Of a DNA stretch of 64,000 nucleotides, positions 22,625 through 34,755 are shown piece after piece. Position numbers and translations under genes: made by a program. The stretch's first letter is position 1. The number at the start of each line of letters is the position of its first letter. The notes under the pieces were generated by a model that saw only the letters and a program-made list of their open reading frames with translations, had not been told where the DNA came from and did no database searches. This DNA is from Utricularia gibba (Eukaryota > Streptophyta > Magnoliopsida > Lamiales > Lentibulariaceae): positions 806,001 to 870,000 of the forward strand of contig NEEC01000023.1 of the NCBI GenBank assembly GCA_002189035.1, given 5' to 3'.

Positions 22625-25600
22625 ATGAACGCCGATGAAACTGGCAACGCCGACACTCAACCGCCGCTCGATTGGAAGGATGAACGGGTTAAGGTCGAGT
22701 TTTTTGTGCCTACAGCGAGTGTCTCTTTTTCCGGCACGGCTGTCACTGCTGTCGCTTGTAATGAGGAAGTTGCTAGGGTTTCGCCAGCAGATGCGCATGC
22801 TGATGAAGTGGAAGGCTCGGTGATGTTGAAGACGCCGAAGGAGAATGGTGTAGACGGAAATGTGAGCGAAGGACCCGTGGAGGGTCCAACGATCGCTTCT
22901 CGTTCTGTCCCGTTTGATTATGGTGATGAAGCTGTACAGAATGTGTGCCCGAAAAGTGAGAATAATAAATTAGTTGGGGATTATGCTTCGATGTTGTTTG
23001 AATTTGATCGTTTCGCATACAAGGGAGGTGGTGAAACTGTTGGATATGGGTATGAGATTGGTGATATGGTATGGGGTAAAGTGAAGTCTCATCCATGGTG
23101 GCCTGGACAAATCTTTAACGAGTTGCTTGCTTCTCCTGCGGTAAGGAGAACTAAGCGTGAAGGCCATGTACTGGTTGCGTTTTTCGGGGATGGTAGTTAT
23201 GGGTGGTTTGATCCGGCAGAGTTGATTCCATTTGTAGAGAGCTTTATGGAGAAGTCTCAGCAGTCTCCTTCTCGATCTTTTGTCACCGCAGTGGAGGAGG
23301 CTGTGGATGAGTTGTCGAGAAGGAGGAGCTTGGGAATGGCTTGCCGCTGTAGAAATGAATTTAACTTTTGGCCCTTTAGTGTCGATGGCTACTTCACTGT
23401 TTATGCAGGGGGTTATGAACCTGGTGCTTATTCGATGAGCCAGATCAATAGGGCGAGGGAGGAGTTCCGACCGAAGGAAATGCTTTCTTTTGTCCAACAA
23501 ATGGCGTTGCGACCAAAAACTGACAACAATCTGACCATTGAGTTTTTTAAGAACAGGGCCACAGCTCTAGCTTGCAGGAAAGCTTTTTACGAGGAATTTG
23601 ATGACACATACGCCCAAGCCTTTGGGTCTGCACCAGCACGACCTGCTAAGCCTACTGCTCCATTGTCTGTGGATCCATATGGAGGTGTGGGATATTCCTG
23701 ATTGCAGTTGTTTCTGCAGATCCGTGTTGGTGATGAATGGCAGAAAACCAGTTCCTGCTTCTAAATTTTTTTAAACTGACGTTTATGTCTAGTTGTTAGT
23801 CATTTCACCTTTTTCATATTTAGGTGTCTTAGGGAACCGCTGTTTTTGAAGTGATCATCAAAACTGCTGTGGGATTTATTTGTATTTTACAAAACTGCTG
23901 AAATTTTTCTTGCACAATGGTTTGCATTTCTTTTGAAAATAGATTCTACAATATGATGTGTGAATTCAGTTTCTCAGCAATTGATCTTCTTTGCGTGTTT
24001 TTTTTCTGGAAAAACAACATTGCACATAATGAGTTGCATTCCTGCTCCTATGTTTATGCAGCTTCTTTGAGTGGCCGGCTGGTACTTGCTGAAGACCTTG
24101 GAAAAGGGAAGCCCTTTTTGGCACCGAATCTCATGAAGGATGAATTGGATAAAGAGCAATATTTGTTCAAAAGACGTGATGAACCAGCTATCATGAAAGC
24201 CAATAAAACTTCATCCCATGTCGCAACACTAAGTGATTTTGGAATGCAAGGTCATCTGCAACAGAGCTTTGCTGTATCTGGCGCAAATACTTTCTCTAGT
24301 CAACCGACAAGAGGGGATGCTCGCGTTGCAAGTGGAAATAAAAGTTTGAAGTTACATAAGAAGGATCATGTGCCAATGAGCGATACACGTCCACTGATAA
24401 TTGATCAAAAGATGAAGAGAAAGAAAGAATCAGGCTCTCATGGGGGATCTCTTGATCCTGGTGCCCCAAGAATGACACTGGTCAAGAAGATGAGGAAGAA
24501 GTTGAGAGGTGCAGTGAGTGGTGCTTATATGAGATCAGCTAAAAGTAACACGGCAACATTTGGGCAGCAAGTTCCTCAGATGTTGAGCAGTGGTCCAGTT
24601 GGTGGTGCTAATAATCAAGTTGAAAATCAGCTGGATGTTGTCACGTTCTTGCGAATGGCTCGGTCACAACAACAAGGGCGTGAGATGAGAAATCCAGAGC
24701 TCTTAATGCTTCTTCGAGACCTTCGTGCACTTGCAATTAATCCATTCCATGAAGTTGAGAGGTGCTGCCCAGCTGTTTCTCACCGGGTCTTCTTGAAATT
24801 CAGATCTCTCATCTATCAGAAGAGCTTGGTTTCCTCTTCTCCAGCTACAGAAGAGACAACTGAATCTCATGTGACAAGATTACCTTCTTCTATTCCTCTG
24901 CAGGATCCCGCATATAGAAGCCGTGAAAAATCATCAGTTAAGCTTGCCCGACCGTCAGTGAGGCCTGGTGATCCGACTAGAGGTGGTAAGAAACGCATTT
25001 TATCCGACCAGCTAGACGTTGTTAAGAAAAGGAAGCTGGATGACTCAAAGGAGATTTATCCCAATAGGCTTGCGAATGTAGGGAGTGACATCAAGAAGAA
25101 GGTGATGAATGACTCGAAGTTATCAGCCATGAAGATTCCCCATAAGTCTGCCGTAGCTCAGCGGAGAGATTTGAAGGAATTTCCTGTAAAACCACTGAAG
25201 TCCACAAAATCCGATTCTAGCAGAGGTGAGAAACTGGGAAAAGTACGGCATCGAACTGCACTGATGATGAAGTTTCCAAAGGGTGCATCCCTTCCCTCTG
25301 GTGCAGAACTCGCCGCAAAATTTGCTCGCTTCGGGCCTCTGGAATTCACAGCCACTCGGGTTTACTGGCAAACAGAAACCTGCCGCCTGGTCTTTCAGCA
25401 CAAGGTTGATGCAGAAGCTGCTCTAAAATTTGCTGCTTCGAGCGAGTCCTTATTCGGGTACGAGAATGTGTTTTGCCATCTCAAAGATGCAGCCACGGAG
25501 GGAGCAGAAACCAAGACAGCCAAGGTTCAGAAGGAAGACACGCCCAAGGACATTCCCGTATCCCGCACCGAGCCAGTGCTACAGATCAAGTCAATCCTCA

Positions 25601-25947
25601 AGAAACAGCCCAACGACGAGGTTGGCAATGGCAGCGGTAGAGGTGCAAGGGTGAAGTTCGTTTTGGGTGGGGATGGAAGCCCCAGCACCGATCCCAATCC
25701 TGTTGCCGCCGCAAGGCATTCAAATTCAATGGATTTTAGAACTAAAAACGTTGTTCCCAAGCTAAATCCCCAGCCTGGTGGTGTTGCCGGCCGACTTGGG
25801 AACCGAAAACCGTCGAGCTTGATGCCATCATCGGTGGCGGTGGCAGCGGATATCTCCGGTGAGCTGTTGAGCTTATTGCACCGGTGCAGGGATGTGGTGA
25901 ACGATGTGAGCGGGGCACTGGGGTACGTGCCCTACCATTCCTTGTGA
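22625..25947 (+). CDS. PWWP domain protein, PDP type
   Basis: Chromatin reader of the plant PDP family, known to work with FVE/MSI-type and PEAT histone-modifying complexes in the nucleus. Two exons, 22625-23684 and 24062-25947, join in phase 1 as DPYG-ASLSGRLVLAEDLG and encode 981 residues. The PWWP domain (about residues 140-230) opens with YEIGDMVWGKVKSHPWWPGQ and includes LVAFFGDGSYGWFDPAELIP. The middle is Lys/Ser-rich with nuclear-localisation-like KMKRKKES and KKMRKKLRG. Near residues 755-830 is an RRM-like fold (LMMKFPKGASLPSGAELAAK, FARFGPLEFTATRVYW). The C-terminus ends LLHRCRDVVNDVSGALGYVP, as in this family. The open frame extends upstream to 22565 only through a GTG; the first ATG is 22625. 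Confidence 0.93.
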
Positions 25948-26343
25948 CGAGGCGTTGTGCAGGTTTGCGTTGTATTGTTCTCAGGGACCATGTGTTATGG
26001 ATGAAATGAATTTTGTTGCCCAAAACCCCATCCATCCGTCGTCCATGATGCATCCTCTGCTGCTAACCCTCCTCGCTCCCGTTGTGGAATCCCTAGCTCG
26101 AATGCTTAATGCGACGAAACCAATGGAGGATACTACAGATTTCTCGAGTATCCCCCCGCCCAATTAATTTACAGGATGACGCGTTTCATTCTTTTTCCCG
26201 TGCCTAAAAATTTTTGTGTGCATATATATATAAGCTTTTTATGGGATGGGGGGACTGGACTGGCTGCTTGTTTTCAAGAGAGAGAAACCGAGTGGTCAGT
26301 TTTCAGCAACTCTGCGAAAACCGAGATCCACGAGGAGATCGAC
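25948..26343. other. Intergenic: PWWP 3' UTR and RALF promoter
   Basis: 396 bp holding the 3' UTR of the PWWP gene and the RALF leader. A TATATATATAA stretch at 26223-26233 sits about 110 bp before the RALF start and is a plausible TATA box. Confidence 0.5.
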
Positions 26344-26703
26344 ATGGCCGCCGCCTTCAGATTTCTGCCGGTACTCTGCTGCTTTCTCGCCGCGCTAGCG
26401 CTCTCGAACACGAACGCATCCGGGGGCCGCGATTCATCACCGGCGCTGTGGATCATGCCGTCCGTCAACGACGGGGGGTGCAAGGGGACCATCGGCGAGT
26501 GCGCGGAGTCCGATTTGGACCTGGATTCCGAAACCAATCGGCGAATTCTGCAGTCCACGACTCGCTACATCAGCTACGGAGCGCTGGCCAGGAACAACAT
26601 CCCTTGCTCGCGTCGCGGCGCGTCGTACTACAATTGCCGCGCCGGCGCGGAGGCGAACCCTTACACCCGCGGCTGCAGCGCCATAACGCTGTGCCGCAGC
26701 TGA
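26344..26703 (+). CDS. RALF: RALF secreted signalling peptide precursor
   Basis: Precursor of a rapid alkalinization factor, a secreted peptide recognised by CrRLK1L/FERONIA-type receptors. It is a single exon of 119 residues. Residues 1-27 (MAAAFRFLPVLCCFLAALAL...) are a signal peptide. The propeptide ends in the subtilase (S1P) site RRIL. The mature part begins after it and contains the receptor-binding YISYGAL, PCSRRGASYYNC and NPYTRGCSAITLC, with the four Cys that form two disulfides. It most resembles the RALF1/22/23/33 clade. The ATG at 26344 gives the signal peptide; a longer frame upstream is leader sequence. The coding part is clearly more G/C-rich than its surroundings. Confidence 0.96.
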   Translation: MAAAFRFLPVLCCFLAALALSNTNASGGRDSSPALWIMPSVNDGGCKGTIGECAESDLDLDSETNRRILQSTTRYISYGALARNNIPCSRRGASYYNCRAGAEANPYTRGCSAITLCRS

Positions 26704-27188
26704 TTGGGTGATTGTCAATAATTTCATCGCTGTCAATAATTTTTTGTTAGTTTGTGGTGTGGCGTTTGGGTATAGGAAGGAACAATGGGGTTGGATGTAA
26801 TCATGATTTGCAAGAAAGCGCGTTTAGAGGCAATGGACACGGGCCGGGCAGCCACCAAGTAGGTACAGCTGGATGGGTGACCACTTGACTCAAAATATAA
26901 ATATCTACCTGCCTCATTAATCATCCTGAAGAAGAAGAAGAAGAAGAAGAAGCCATTTAGCTGTAACTTAGGTGTGGAGCGTTTGGCATTTGGGTAAGCG
27001 CCGAGAACGATCCTCAAGCGCAACCCTGTAAGCAGTCTGGAGGCGGCAGATGGAGCTGTAAATGTGACGCCTCTGGTCAGTATCAAGATCCAGATTCGGA
27101 TCGGGTTTTTGCATCAATCCTCGTGTCGGAGACCCGACGGATGTGCATACAAGTGTGGGAAGGAAAAAGCGGAACTCAGGCTGCAATT
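26704..27188. other. Convergent 3' region RALF / PP2C
   Basis: 485 bp between two stops facing each other, so both 3' UTRs. It contains a (GAA)n run of about eight units at 26929-26952. No gene seen. Confidence 0.5.
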
Positions 27189-28572
27189 TTATTTATGTGG
27201 CTTGGGAACGCAGAGCTGGGTAGTTACATGAGGAGCAGATGAAGGGGCATGCAGAAATAGAACAACTGCAGAGATATCATCTACGGCTACCCCCTTCCTC
27301 TTCATCCTCCACGCCTTCACAGCACTCTCCACCAGCCGTTTCGCCGCTTTGCCGCGATCGGGTGTCGCCGATACCAGACTCACCGCCTCCTCATTCGATA
27401 TCACGTCCCACACCTGCCACATAACCAACCAGTCAATGTCTGGAATTCCTCACATCAAGCAACACAGACGCACCCACCCCATCTGTAGCAAGAATGATGA
27501 ACTCGTCTTTGCAGGTCACATGGATGTGTGCAACTTGAGGAAGTGAAATCAGCCCAAATTCCTTGAGACAGTGGTCCCCAAGAGCTCTGGACATCGCAAG
27601 CCCGGGTATCCTCGCGTTTGGGAGCCATACTCTGTGAACTCCTGGCTCCTCCCTCAGGCAGAACACTCGTCCGTTGCACTCTGATATCCGGCTGGCTTCA
27701 TCTGCAAACCCTCCATTCCATCAGGATGCAGTAAAAAAGTGTGATCCCTGTATGTATCCAAAGACTAACCAGGAAGGTCGGGCTTGAAATCAACTGTGAG
27801 CTGTACGGCCATCAAGTTTCCATCATCAGATGCTGTGCCCAGAACTGCACGTGAATCTCCAACATTTGCCACTACAACTTCGTCCCCCTGCAAGAAACAG
27901 ACACACCGAATGCTGTTTTCTCCCCATTCATGTTGAGCTTCAACTGTTGTGTTACCTGTCTAACAGCGGTCAAGGCAGTTGTTCCACTGTAGAAAGAATC
28001 CATCTTACGGTTCTGCGCGAGCTCCTTGTCCACGGCAGCACATGTCTTGATGAAAGAATGCCTCCACACATTGAAAACCATCTTCCCCTCATCTGATTCC
28101 AGACCAAGATCAGGATTCATTGAAGCTACTTCAGCAAGTGCTTCTTGCCAATGGCAGAGGAGAGCTCTCGGCATCGATCTCCGAACACATTTCGCAACGA
28201 AATGCCCCCAAGGTCCATGACCATCGAATACCCCGCAAAATACCATATCTTCCTGGCACCCAAAATCCTGCAGTGGTCAACAGGAAAGCAGATGAAATGG
28301 AAGCCCCTGTGCAAGTAACAACACAATCGTATCCTAACCTCCCAAACAATGCAACAATCTTGATTCACCCCCTTCTCTCCTCTCCTGGAATACACGGAAA
28401 CCAGATTCTTGATCCCTGAAGTCTTCAGTATCAGGTCATTTCTCTTTGCATCTTTTGCCATGGATTCAACTGCTTCTCTCCCATCACAGCTACTGCGAAT
28501 CCTCTTCTGACTTCCATTGATTGACAGGGACCTCGTGATTCCATTCAAGAACATCCATGTCATATGACCCAT
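27189..28572 (-). CDS. Protein phosphatase 2C
   Basis: Mg/Mn-dependent Ser/Thr phosphatase of the plant PP2C family. Five exons: 28572-28339, 28267-27956, 27887-27770, 27701-27478 and 27413-27189, giving 370 residues. Motifs in order: SVYSRRGEKGVNQD, then CGVFDGHGPWGHFVAK with the metal-binding DG, SGTTALTAVRQ, VVVANVGDSRAVLG, LTVDFKPDLPDE, GLAMSRALGDHCLKEFG, FIILATDGVWDVISNEEAV and the C-terminal DDISAVVLFL. These include the Asp residues expected of the metal centre. The start at 28572 (MGHMTWMFLNGITRS) is the first ATG of an exon that continues open upstream. The layout fits the non-ABA plant clades without a receptor-binding extension; I do not assign a number. Confidence 0.94.
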
Positions 28573-30016
28573 TCTTCCTTTCCCCTGCATCAGCAGTGAA
28601 GAAAAAACCCAGTTATCCAGAATGCGGAAAAGAAACCCAAGTAACATTCTCCAGCTTACCTATTCTTATGGTACCCTTCCGAAAACAGATGAAAAACCAA
28701 CCTAATAACGCGCAAGGGCAAACGCAAACACAACCACTGTCGCTCAACTACTCCGTTCCATGGTCTCGGAGCCCAAAGCATAAAGCCCTAGAAAGAGGGG
28801 AAAAAGAAAGGTGCCTCAGCTATGAGGCGAAGGACAAAACAACGAGTACGCCGGAAAATGAGGGGCGGCAAAAAGAAGGAGAGTGCAGGTGGTTCCATCT
28901 CCATGTTCCGGAAGAAGAAGAAGAAGAAAAGAGGGGGGCGAGCAGGAAGTGTACGTAAAGGTGTGTGTATCATAATGTATTGTGTTGCCATATAAAAAGA
29001 GGAATTCGTGGTGATGATGCTACTGCCTACTAATAATTGTATTAAAAAAGTATTAATAATTGATGTTTATTCCTGGGGTTGACATCGGACACGCGTGTGT
29101 GTACGAAGAGGGAGTTCCAGCGAGGAGTAAGTACGTGTCAGGGGGACACGGCACGGCACGGCCCACGGGAGCAGGTGGCAATGTGGGCGGCGCCTCCCCT
29201 CCTATTCGTCAATCAATAATAAATTATGTGTTAAAATTAATATAAAATATAATTAAAAATGAATAACGTGAAATTAAATAAAAAATGATTTGTACACATC
29301 ACGCACGCTCGTTCGCCCGGCTGGAAATCAAAGTTCCAGGGGGACATCGCCCCAGTTTCCGGTGTGTTGTGGCAGATGCCGCAGGTGAGAACTTGTGTGT
29401 TGCATTCCCAGGAACAAGAATGAAAATCCTTTCTTGAAGGCTTTTCTTTTTTTGATTAGAAGAAACAAGTTGTCTTTGCGTTTCTGCCTGCCCTGCATAA
29501 TTACTTTTTGTTGCTCATTAATTAGGGACTGGGACTGGGACTGGGAGGCATAGAGGAATTAAATCATGGATGTAGCGTAGCAGCTGTGCTTGAATGCCTT
29601 TTTTGTGAATGCCGAGAGTTGAACGACATCTTGGTTGCTCGCTCGCTCGCTCTTGAGGTTCAACAATGGCTGACTAATGACTTCCCTCTTGCTGGTCACG
29701 GATTGATCATTTCTCATGCTGCTGATAAAGGGGGCCTGTGGCTGTGTAGTACCGAGAAGCCCCATTTCAGTTCAAATTAAGCTTTTGCTATCGTCTATAC
29801 TCCAAGTCCAATGTGCATGAGGAGGAGGAGTTTGTGAGTGAGGATGGGATTTCCATTCCCCCCCGCCACAAAAATCAATCATGGGGTTCGTATGAAGATC
29901 GTGATGCTTCCTTTTGCTGTTGTTTCAGATTTTTAATATGTGAAAACAAAGCTATCTGGAGCGCATCCTACAAAAGGCAAACCAATGAAAACACCAGGCT
30001 GCGCTGCTGCTGCCTG
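28573..30016. other. Intergenic region
   Basis: 1.4 kb holding the PP2C leader and promoter (minus strand) and the 3' UTR of the PSS1 gene. The sequence has a GAA-rich tract (about 28912-28930), an A/T-rich block (about 29215-29290), and tandem GGGACT units at 29525-29546. No supported gene. Confidence 0.5.
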
Positions 30017-32442
30017 CTAATCCCTCTTTATTCTTGTTATTGATCTGTGCAGTTGCCATGTCCAGCCTCCCAGGAATATCACAAGTCCCGATCCAACACA
30101 CATCCAAAACATCACCAACCATCTGGGCATTGGATCATTAAACAGCCCTGAAACACACACAAAGACTACAGTTTCAGTTCGGTTCAGAATGAGGCCACTG
30201 CTCCGAACCAAACAAACACGGCATTACTCCTCTACCATGCCCAAACTTGATGCAAATCAGCAGCTCCACGATGCAAATGGCTAGTGAAAGCCAGCATATT
30301 GCTCCCACTTTTTTAACTGGTTGTCTGAATTGCCCAACACCAACACCAACACCAACACCAACACCAAACACAAGCAGTGAGTGAGTTAAGAGTTGCTTCT
30401 GGTGAGAGAGAACAACAAACAAGGAGGGCCAGTGTGCAGCAATATACATACCTGTCTTGGAGGTAAGAGTTGTATTCACGTATTGTTGGTAGCGCGATAA
30501 GCCACCATAGGATTAACCTGTATATCACCACAGGGTTGCGAGGTGGTATCCAGAGGCAGAACTTGAGAAAAAAAGTGTTGAGCTCAACCATCATGAAACC
30601 AACACACAGACTTAGAACTTGAATGAATCGCAGTGGGCCGAGAAAAGGATGCCATTCGTCTTTGTCCCACCGGGCAGGTGTGAACTGACTCAGTGTTCTC
30701 TTCACCTGAAAAAAACAAGAAGCTGCTAAGGATCAGCAGCTCCTGCAGAGGGACACAATCGAAACATCTCACTTTTCCAATGATGTTGGGCTGCCTGCTT
30801 ATGCCAACCCACTCATACGTTTTACCATCGAAGTAACGAACGGTGCGCATTCCCGCCCAGATACCTGTGAAAGATGACAATTCACATGCTTGTAGAAGAG
30901 ATTTGGAGAAACAAGTGTTCATTGTCCTACCAAACCAGTTGCAGACAAGTATGTCGAGAATGATGCTATCCCACCAGCACTCGTTGAAATTTGGCAACAT
31001 GTGGCGAAAGGTCAGCTGAGAGAGAACACAAGTTAAGACAAGTAACAAGAATGTCATGGAACTGAAGAGGAGGGAGGCTGACTCACCTCCATTAGCTCGA
31101 ACCCAATCGAAAGTACCCACAGAAGTGACTGGTTTCTGATCATAATGGCTTTCCCCCACCATCCAATTATATGAGCCAACACAAACTCATCAAAAAGTGT
31201 CTCCTGAACACAATATTCCACAAGGATGTTAAAGGGCCACAAGTGCTGAATCCAAATCAAGCCTTTGAAGGAGCAGATAACATACATAAACATTCTTAAA
31301 CCTGTTCTTCGAACTTTCAGGCACATATATTCGGCAATCAGTTCCATAAGATCTTTCAGGAAGCTCTGCATCCAGGAAGCCACCACAGCTAAACACAGGT
31401 ATAACAAAGACCACACTGATCAATGAAATTCATTACCAACTCCGAGGTCAGGATGAAGAAATTTCATAAATTTCCTAGCATCTCCACGATTCTGAAAATC
31501 AGAAGCACGAAGGTGATGCATCATAGTCCCATGAAACAAGTTACAGCAGGTGGTTTCAAGTTGAGGGTTATCTCATTTGGAGGTAGCCACTGCATCTTAG
31601 AATTTCATCATAGAAAACAAAAAAAAAAAAAAAAAAAAAAAAAACATCTTAGCCACTGACCTGAAAGAGCAAAAATGTCAATGCAACAAGATAAATAACA
31701 GCCATTCCATGAACCAGGCGCCATATTGCTGGATGCGGGCGGATAAGCAAGCTGTTCACACAATAGATGAAGCATGCTACATGGTAAACCAGAAATGCCA
31801 AGGGGAGGAACACCCCTGAATATCCAATACTAAGGATCACAAGGAGAATGATTTTAAAAAAAATGGAAAAAAAAGAAACCAGCATACGTCGATGGAGCTT
31901 GCAATAGACTGTAGGCCAGATAAACTGCAATCATTGCCCATATACCTCTGAAATGAAAGACTGAGAATGTTATTTTATCAACGAGTGACCAAAAAAACTT
32001 CAAAACTGAGATAGAAGCAGTGCTACACACCTTTTCACAGGGATAACTGAGTCGCTCTCTGAACTACCATCAGGATGAAGAGCCCCACTAGACCAACTGT
32101 GCAGAAACATTACAGGGTACAAATTAAATAAGGAAATACGCACCATTCTCACTTACAAAAAATCGCCTTTCAAGAAGGTAAGTATGCAAAAATGCAGCAA
32201 ATTTGCTTTACATGGAACATATAACAGAGGATTCAACAACTGATATGAACATTTGAGGCCCAAAACATCACTTACACGAGGAAACATGCACCAATTAGCA
32301 ACAAAGTGATAGTGTGGGGCTTGTACGCCCAGGCAGTCCATGGATCAAGTTCATCTTCCAGGTTCGATTTGCTCGCCTCCCCGTCCCCATTTTGGCTGAC
32401 ACTATCTTTCAGTTTTGCTCTAAGACCATCACTTTCTTCCAT
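30017..32442 (-). CDS. PSS1: Phosphatidylserine synthase 1 (base-exchange type)
   Basis: Multi-pass ER enzyme that makes phosphatidylserine by exchanging serine into existing phospholipids. It has about twelve small exons. The first (32442-32276) encodes [20 protein letters not shown] and [20 protein letters not shown]. Exons 32096-32031, 31947-31888 and 31751-31661 follow, joining to give [20 protein letters not shown] and ALTFLLFQ. Later pieces are [11 protein letters not shown] (about 31460), [17 protein letters not shown] (about 31320), [20 protein letters not shown] (about 31150), [16 protein letters not shown] (about 30980), [18 protein letters not shown] (about 30810), [20 protein letters not shown] (about 30660), [20 protein letters not shown] and a final membrane exon ending at 30017. 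The order agrees with Arabidopsis PSS1 throughout. A (CACCAA)n repeat lies in an intron near 30338-30367. Exon edges in the second half are approximate. Confidence 0.94.
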
Positions 32443-34755
32443 AGCCTATTGCATAGAATCGCCTGAGCTTCAACCGGGAGTCAGTCACAACAGGGAAACC
32501 ATGTAAAGAGAGCTTAATAAACTTTTAACACGTCTACTACTACTAATTGCAGAGGAGGGTCGTATCAATCTACAAATTCGCCAAACACACCACAAGAAGC
32601 AGGTTTTCTATTTGTTACATGTTAAACGCTGCTCAGAAGCATGCATACTGACCTGAGAAAGTAAATGGAACCGAAGAAACGCCCTCCAAGGCCTCACTCT
32701 TCCTCGGAGGGTTGACTATATAGAACGTACGACAGAGCTTTATCATAATGACAAAATGTAGAATGTTGAAAAGAAAGAATTAAATTAGGAAAAACAACTG
32801 TCATCAATTAGATACGGACTAAAAAGTGAAAACAGTGAAACCCGGAAGCCCCTTAAGGAAGAAAACAAGAATCCGAACCAAATTCCATATGCGAAAAGAG
32901 CAGGTTCGGAAAAGGGTAACCCCAATTAAACACAGAGCAAGACAAAACAGTTTTAGACTCTAACAGCAGCGGAGTAGCATGCCAACCTGTTGAAATCTAA
33001 CCAACTTTTAACGGAGGGGTAAAGTCCATGTCTCCATCATCCCTTTAATAGAACAACACGCAATAATGAGTGCGCAAAGCCATTTATTTCATGCAGAAAA
33101 AAAAAAGAATGAAAAAGAAAACAGAGTGAGAGTGGAAAGAAGCAGAAGTTCAAATGAGGAGGCCGGAAGGCAACTGCACGTTCTCTAAGAACCGATTACA
33201 TTTGTCACTACAGGCAGCAACGGGAGTTGTAAGAGAGAGCTAAGAACCCTCGTGATAACCGAAACGACTACCCCACCTATTCTCCATAGACAAAACAGGG
33301 GCCGGCGGGCTACATCTTCGAAAACAAAAAAGAAAAAGAAAAACCAGTGACAGCGATTAATCATGAGGAAATGATTAGTGACAGAGCGGTTCAAAGTACT
33401 ATTTTTTTCTTATTTTCCCTGACTCAACACTGATCCCAGGGGATGGGATGCCACTCTCATTGATTAAGCTCCCAAAAACAACACACAAACAAACACACGA
33501 ACCGGTTGCTTCGCCAGAGTACGTAAAGAAAACTCTAAACCAGGCCAAGATGCCAGCTTTCAACTCAAAGGAGCAAGGGGCTGTAATTATGGAAAGGCTG
33601 CGCGAAGGGAGCATGATGGGTGTGTAAATACGACGCAGTAGGTGCAACAAATACGGAGGGAGGGTGGGGTTGAGAGAGAGAGAGAGCAAGAGTGAGAAGG
33701 GGCGGGGGGGATTGGTAGGCTATTGCGTTGCATATGAATCGGAGGGATGGGGTTCCCTTCCCGAATGTCAGATTGATTTCCCTTTTGGGCGTGGGGACTC
33801 AACTCCGACTCCACTGGGGGACCAACGGCGAGCGCAGCGACGGAGGATGATGACGGTGGCATATCCACCGAGATGATTATTTGATCCTCCCTTACCCAAA
33901 TTACCTTTTTGCCCGTCCAACATTTTAATAATATCCACGATTGGTTTTTTTTTTTGTTTTCTTTAATAAATAAGAAAAAAAAAAGAATTGGAAGAAATAA
34001 ATGAGGGAAACACGCTGACGGCTGACGTGAGTCATCATCATCATCATCATCATCATCATCTTCCCCATCTGCACATGCCTGCCAGACAAGTCACGCAGAG
34101 TACTACCTTTATTACAAAAGCTGGTGGTGTGCTATGCTATGCTATGCTATGCATCTCTCCGGCTTCCTCCTCCACAGTCCATTTACCAGTGCCGGGCGGG
34201 GCTGCCTGAGCTCGCGCCAGCGAGTGCTGCAGAGGAGAGTGTCTGCAGGTGCTGATGAAGAAGATCTCTTGAATTCCCTTGTTGCAATAATAGTGTTCCC
34301 AGACTTCGAGGTCGGTGACACGAGGGGCCCAATGCACAACCTGTACAAAGACTCCTTTATCAGATTCCATTTCGATGTAATGCGTTTCCCACGCACAGAT
34401 AAAGGCTTCTTCTATTCAACCATATTATACTCCTTTGGGGGAATACACCTGGCAAGAGCATGCACATGGCGGTGGCTCCAGAATGATGCAATAACTTACT
34501 TGCTGCGTACATTGATTCGCTCCACCAGTCTGATGGAAGAAAAAGGATAACTTGGTCATGTGATGATGGTGATCTTGCCCCTGCCGGATCCACGGGATAC
34601 TAATGCAGGAGCACTAGAGACATCTGGAGTCGAACAGCAGCCTAGAACTTCACCGACACATCTCCAAGACATGTGAGGCAGCAGCCGTTTCTATTGGGAT
34701 TGTATTAGGCGCTGCCAACTTCTAAGATGTCTCAACATATTATGCTCAATCTTCC
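32443..34755. other. PSS1 upstream region and gap before the helicase pseudogene
   Basis: 2.3 kb. The right flank of PSS1 should hold its leader (possibly with an intron) and promoter. Simple repeats: GA-rich at about 33670-33690, (TCA)n at 34032-34059, and (CTATG)n at 34131-34152. Open frames at 34137-34593 on the minus strand carry no family motif that I recognise and switch frame. They could be 3' debris of the neighbouring pseudogene, but I cannot show it. Confidence 0.45.
34032..34059. repeat. (TCA)n microsatellite
   Basis: About nine uninterrupted TCA units, followed 75 bp later by four CTATG units (34131-34152). Both are read directly and probably length-polymorphic. Confidence 0.9.

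Noticed and set aside
26214-26711. 165-codon + frame overlapping RALF
   Set aside because: Arg-rich shadow of the G/C-rich RALF coding sequence in another frame.
30338-30367. Six-base direct repeats, considered as a CRISPR-like array
   Set aside because: A plain (CACCAA)n microsatellite in a plant intron; no spacers and no cas genes.
34137-34593. Minus-strand frames with text such as VVHWAPRVTDLEVWEHYY
   Set aside because: They look protein-like in places but switch frame, have no start or splice support, and I recognise no family.
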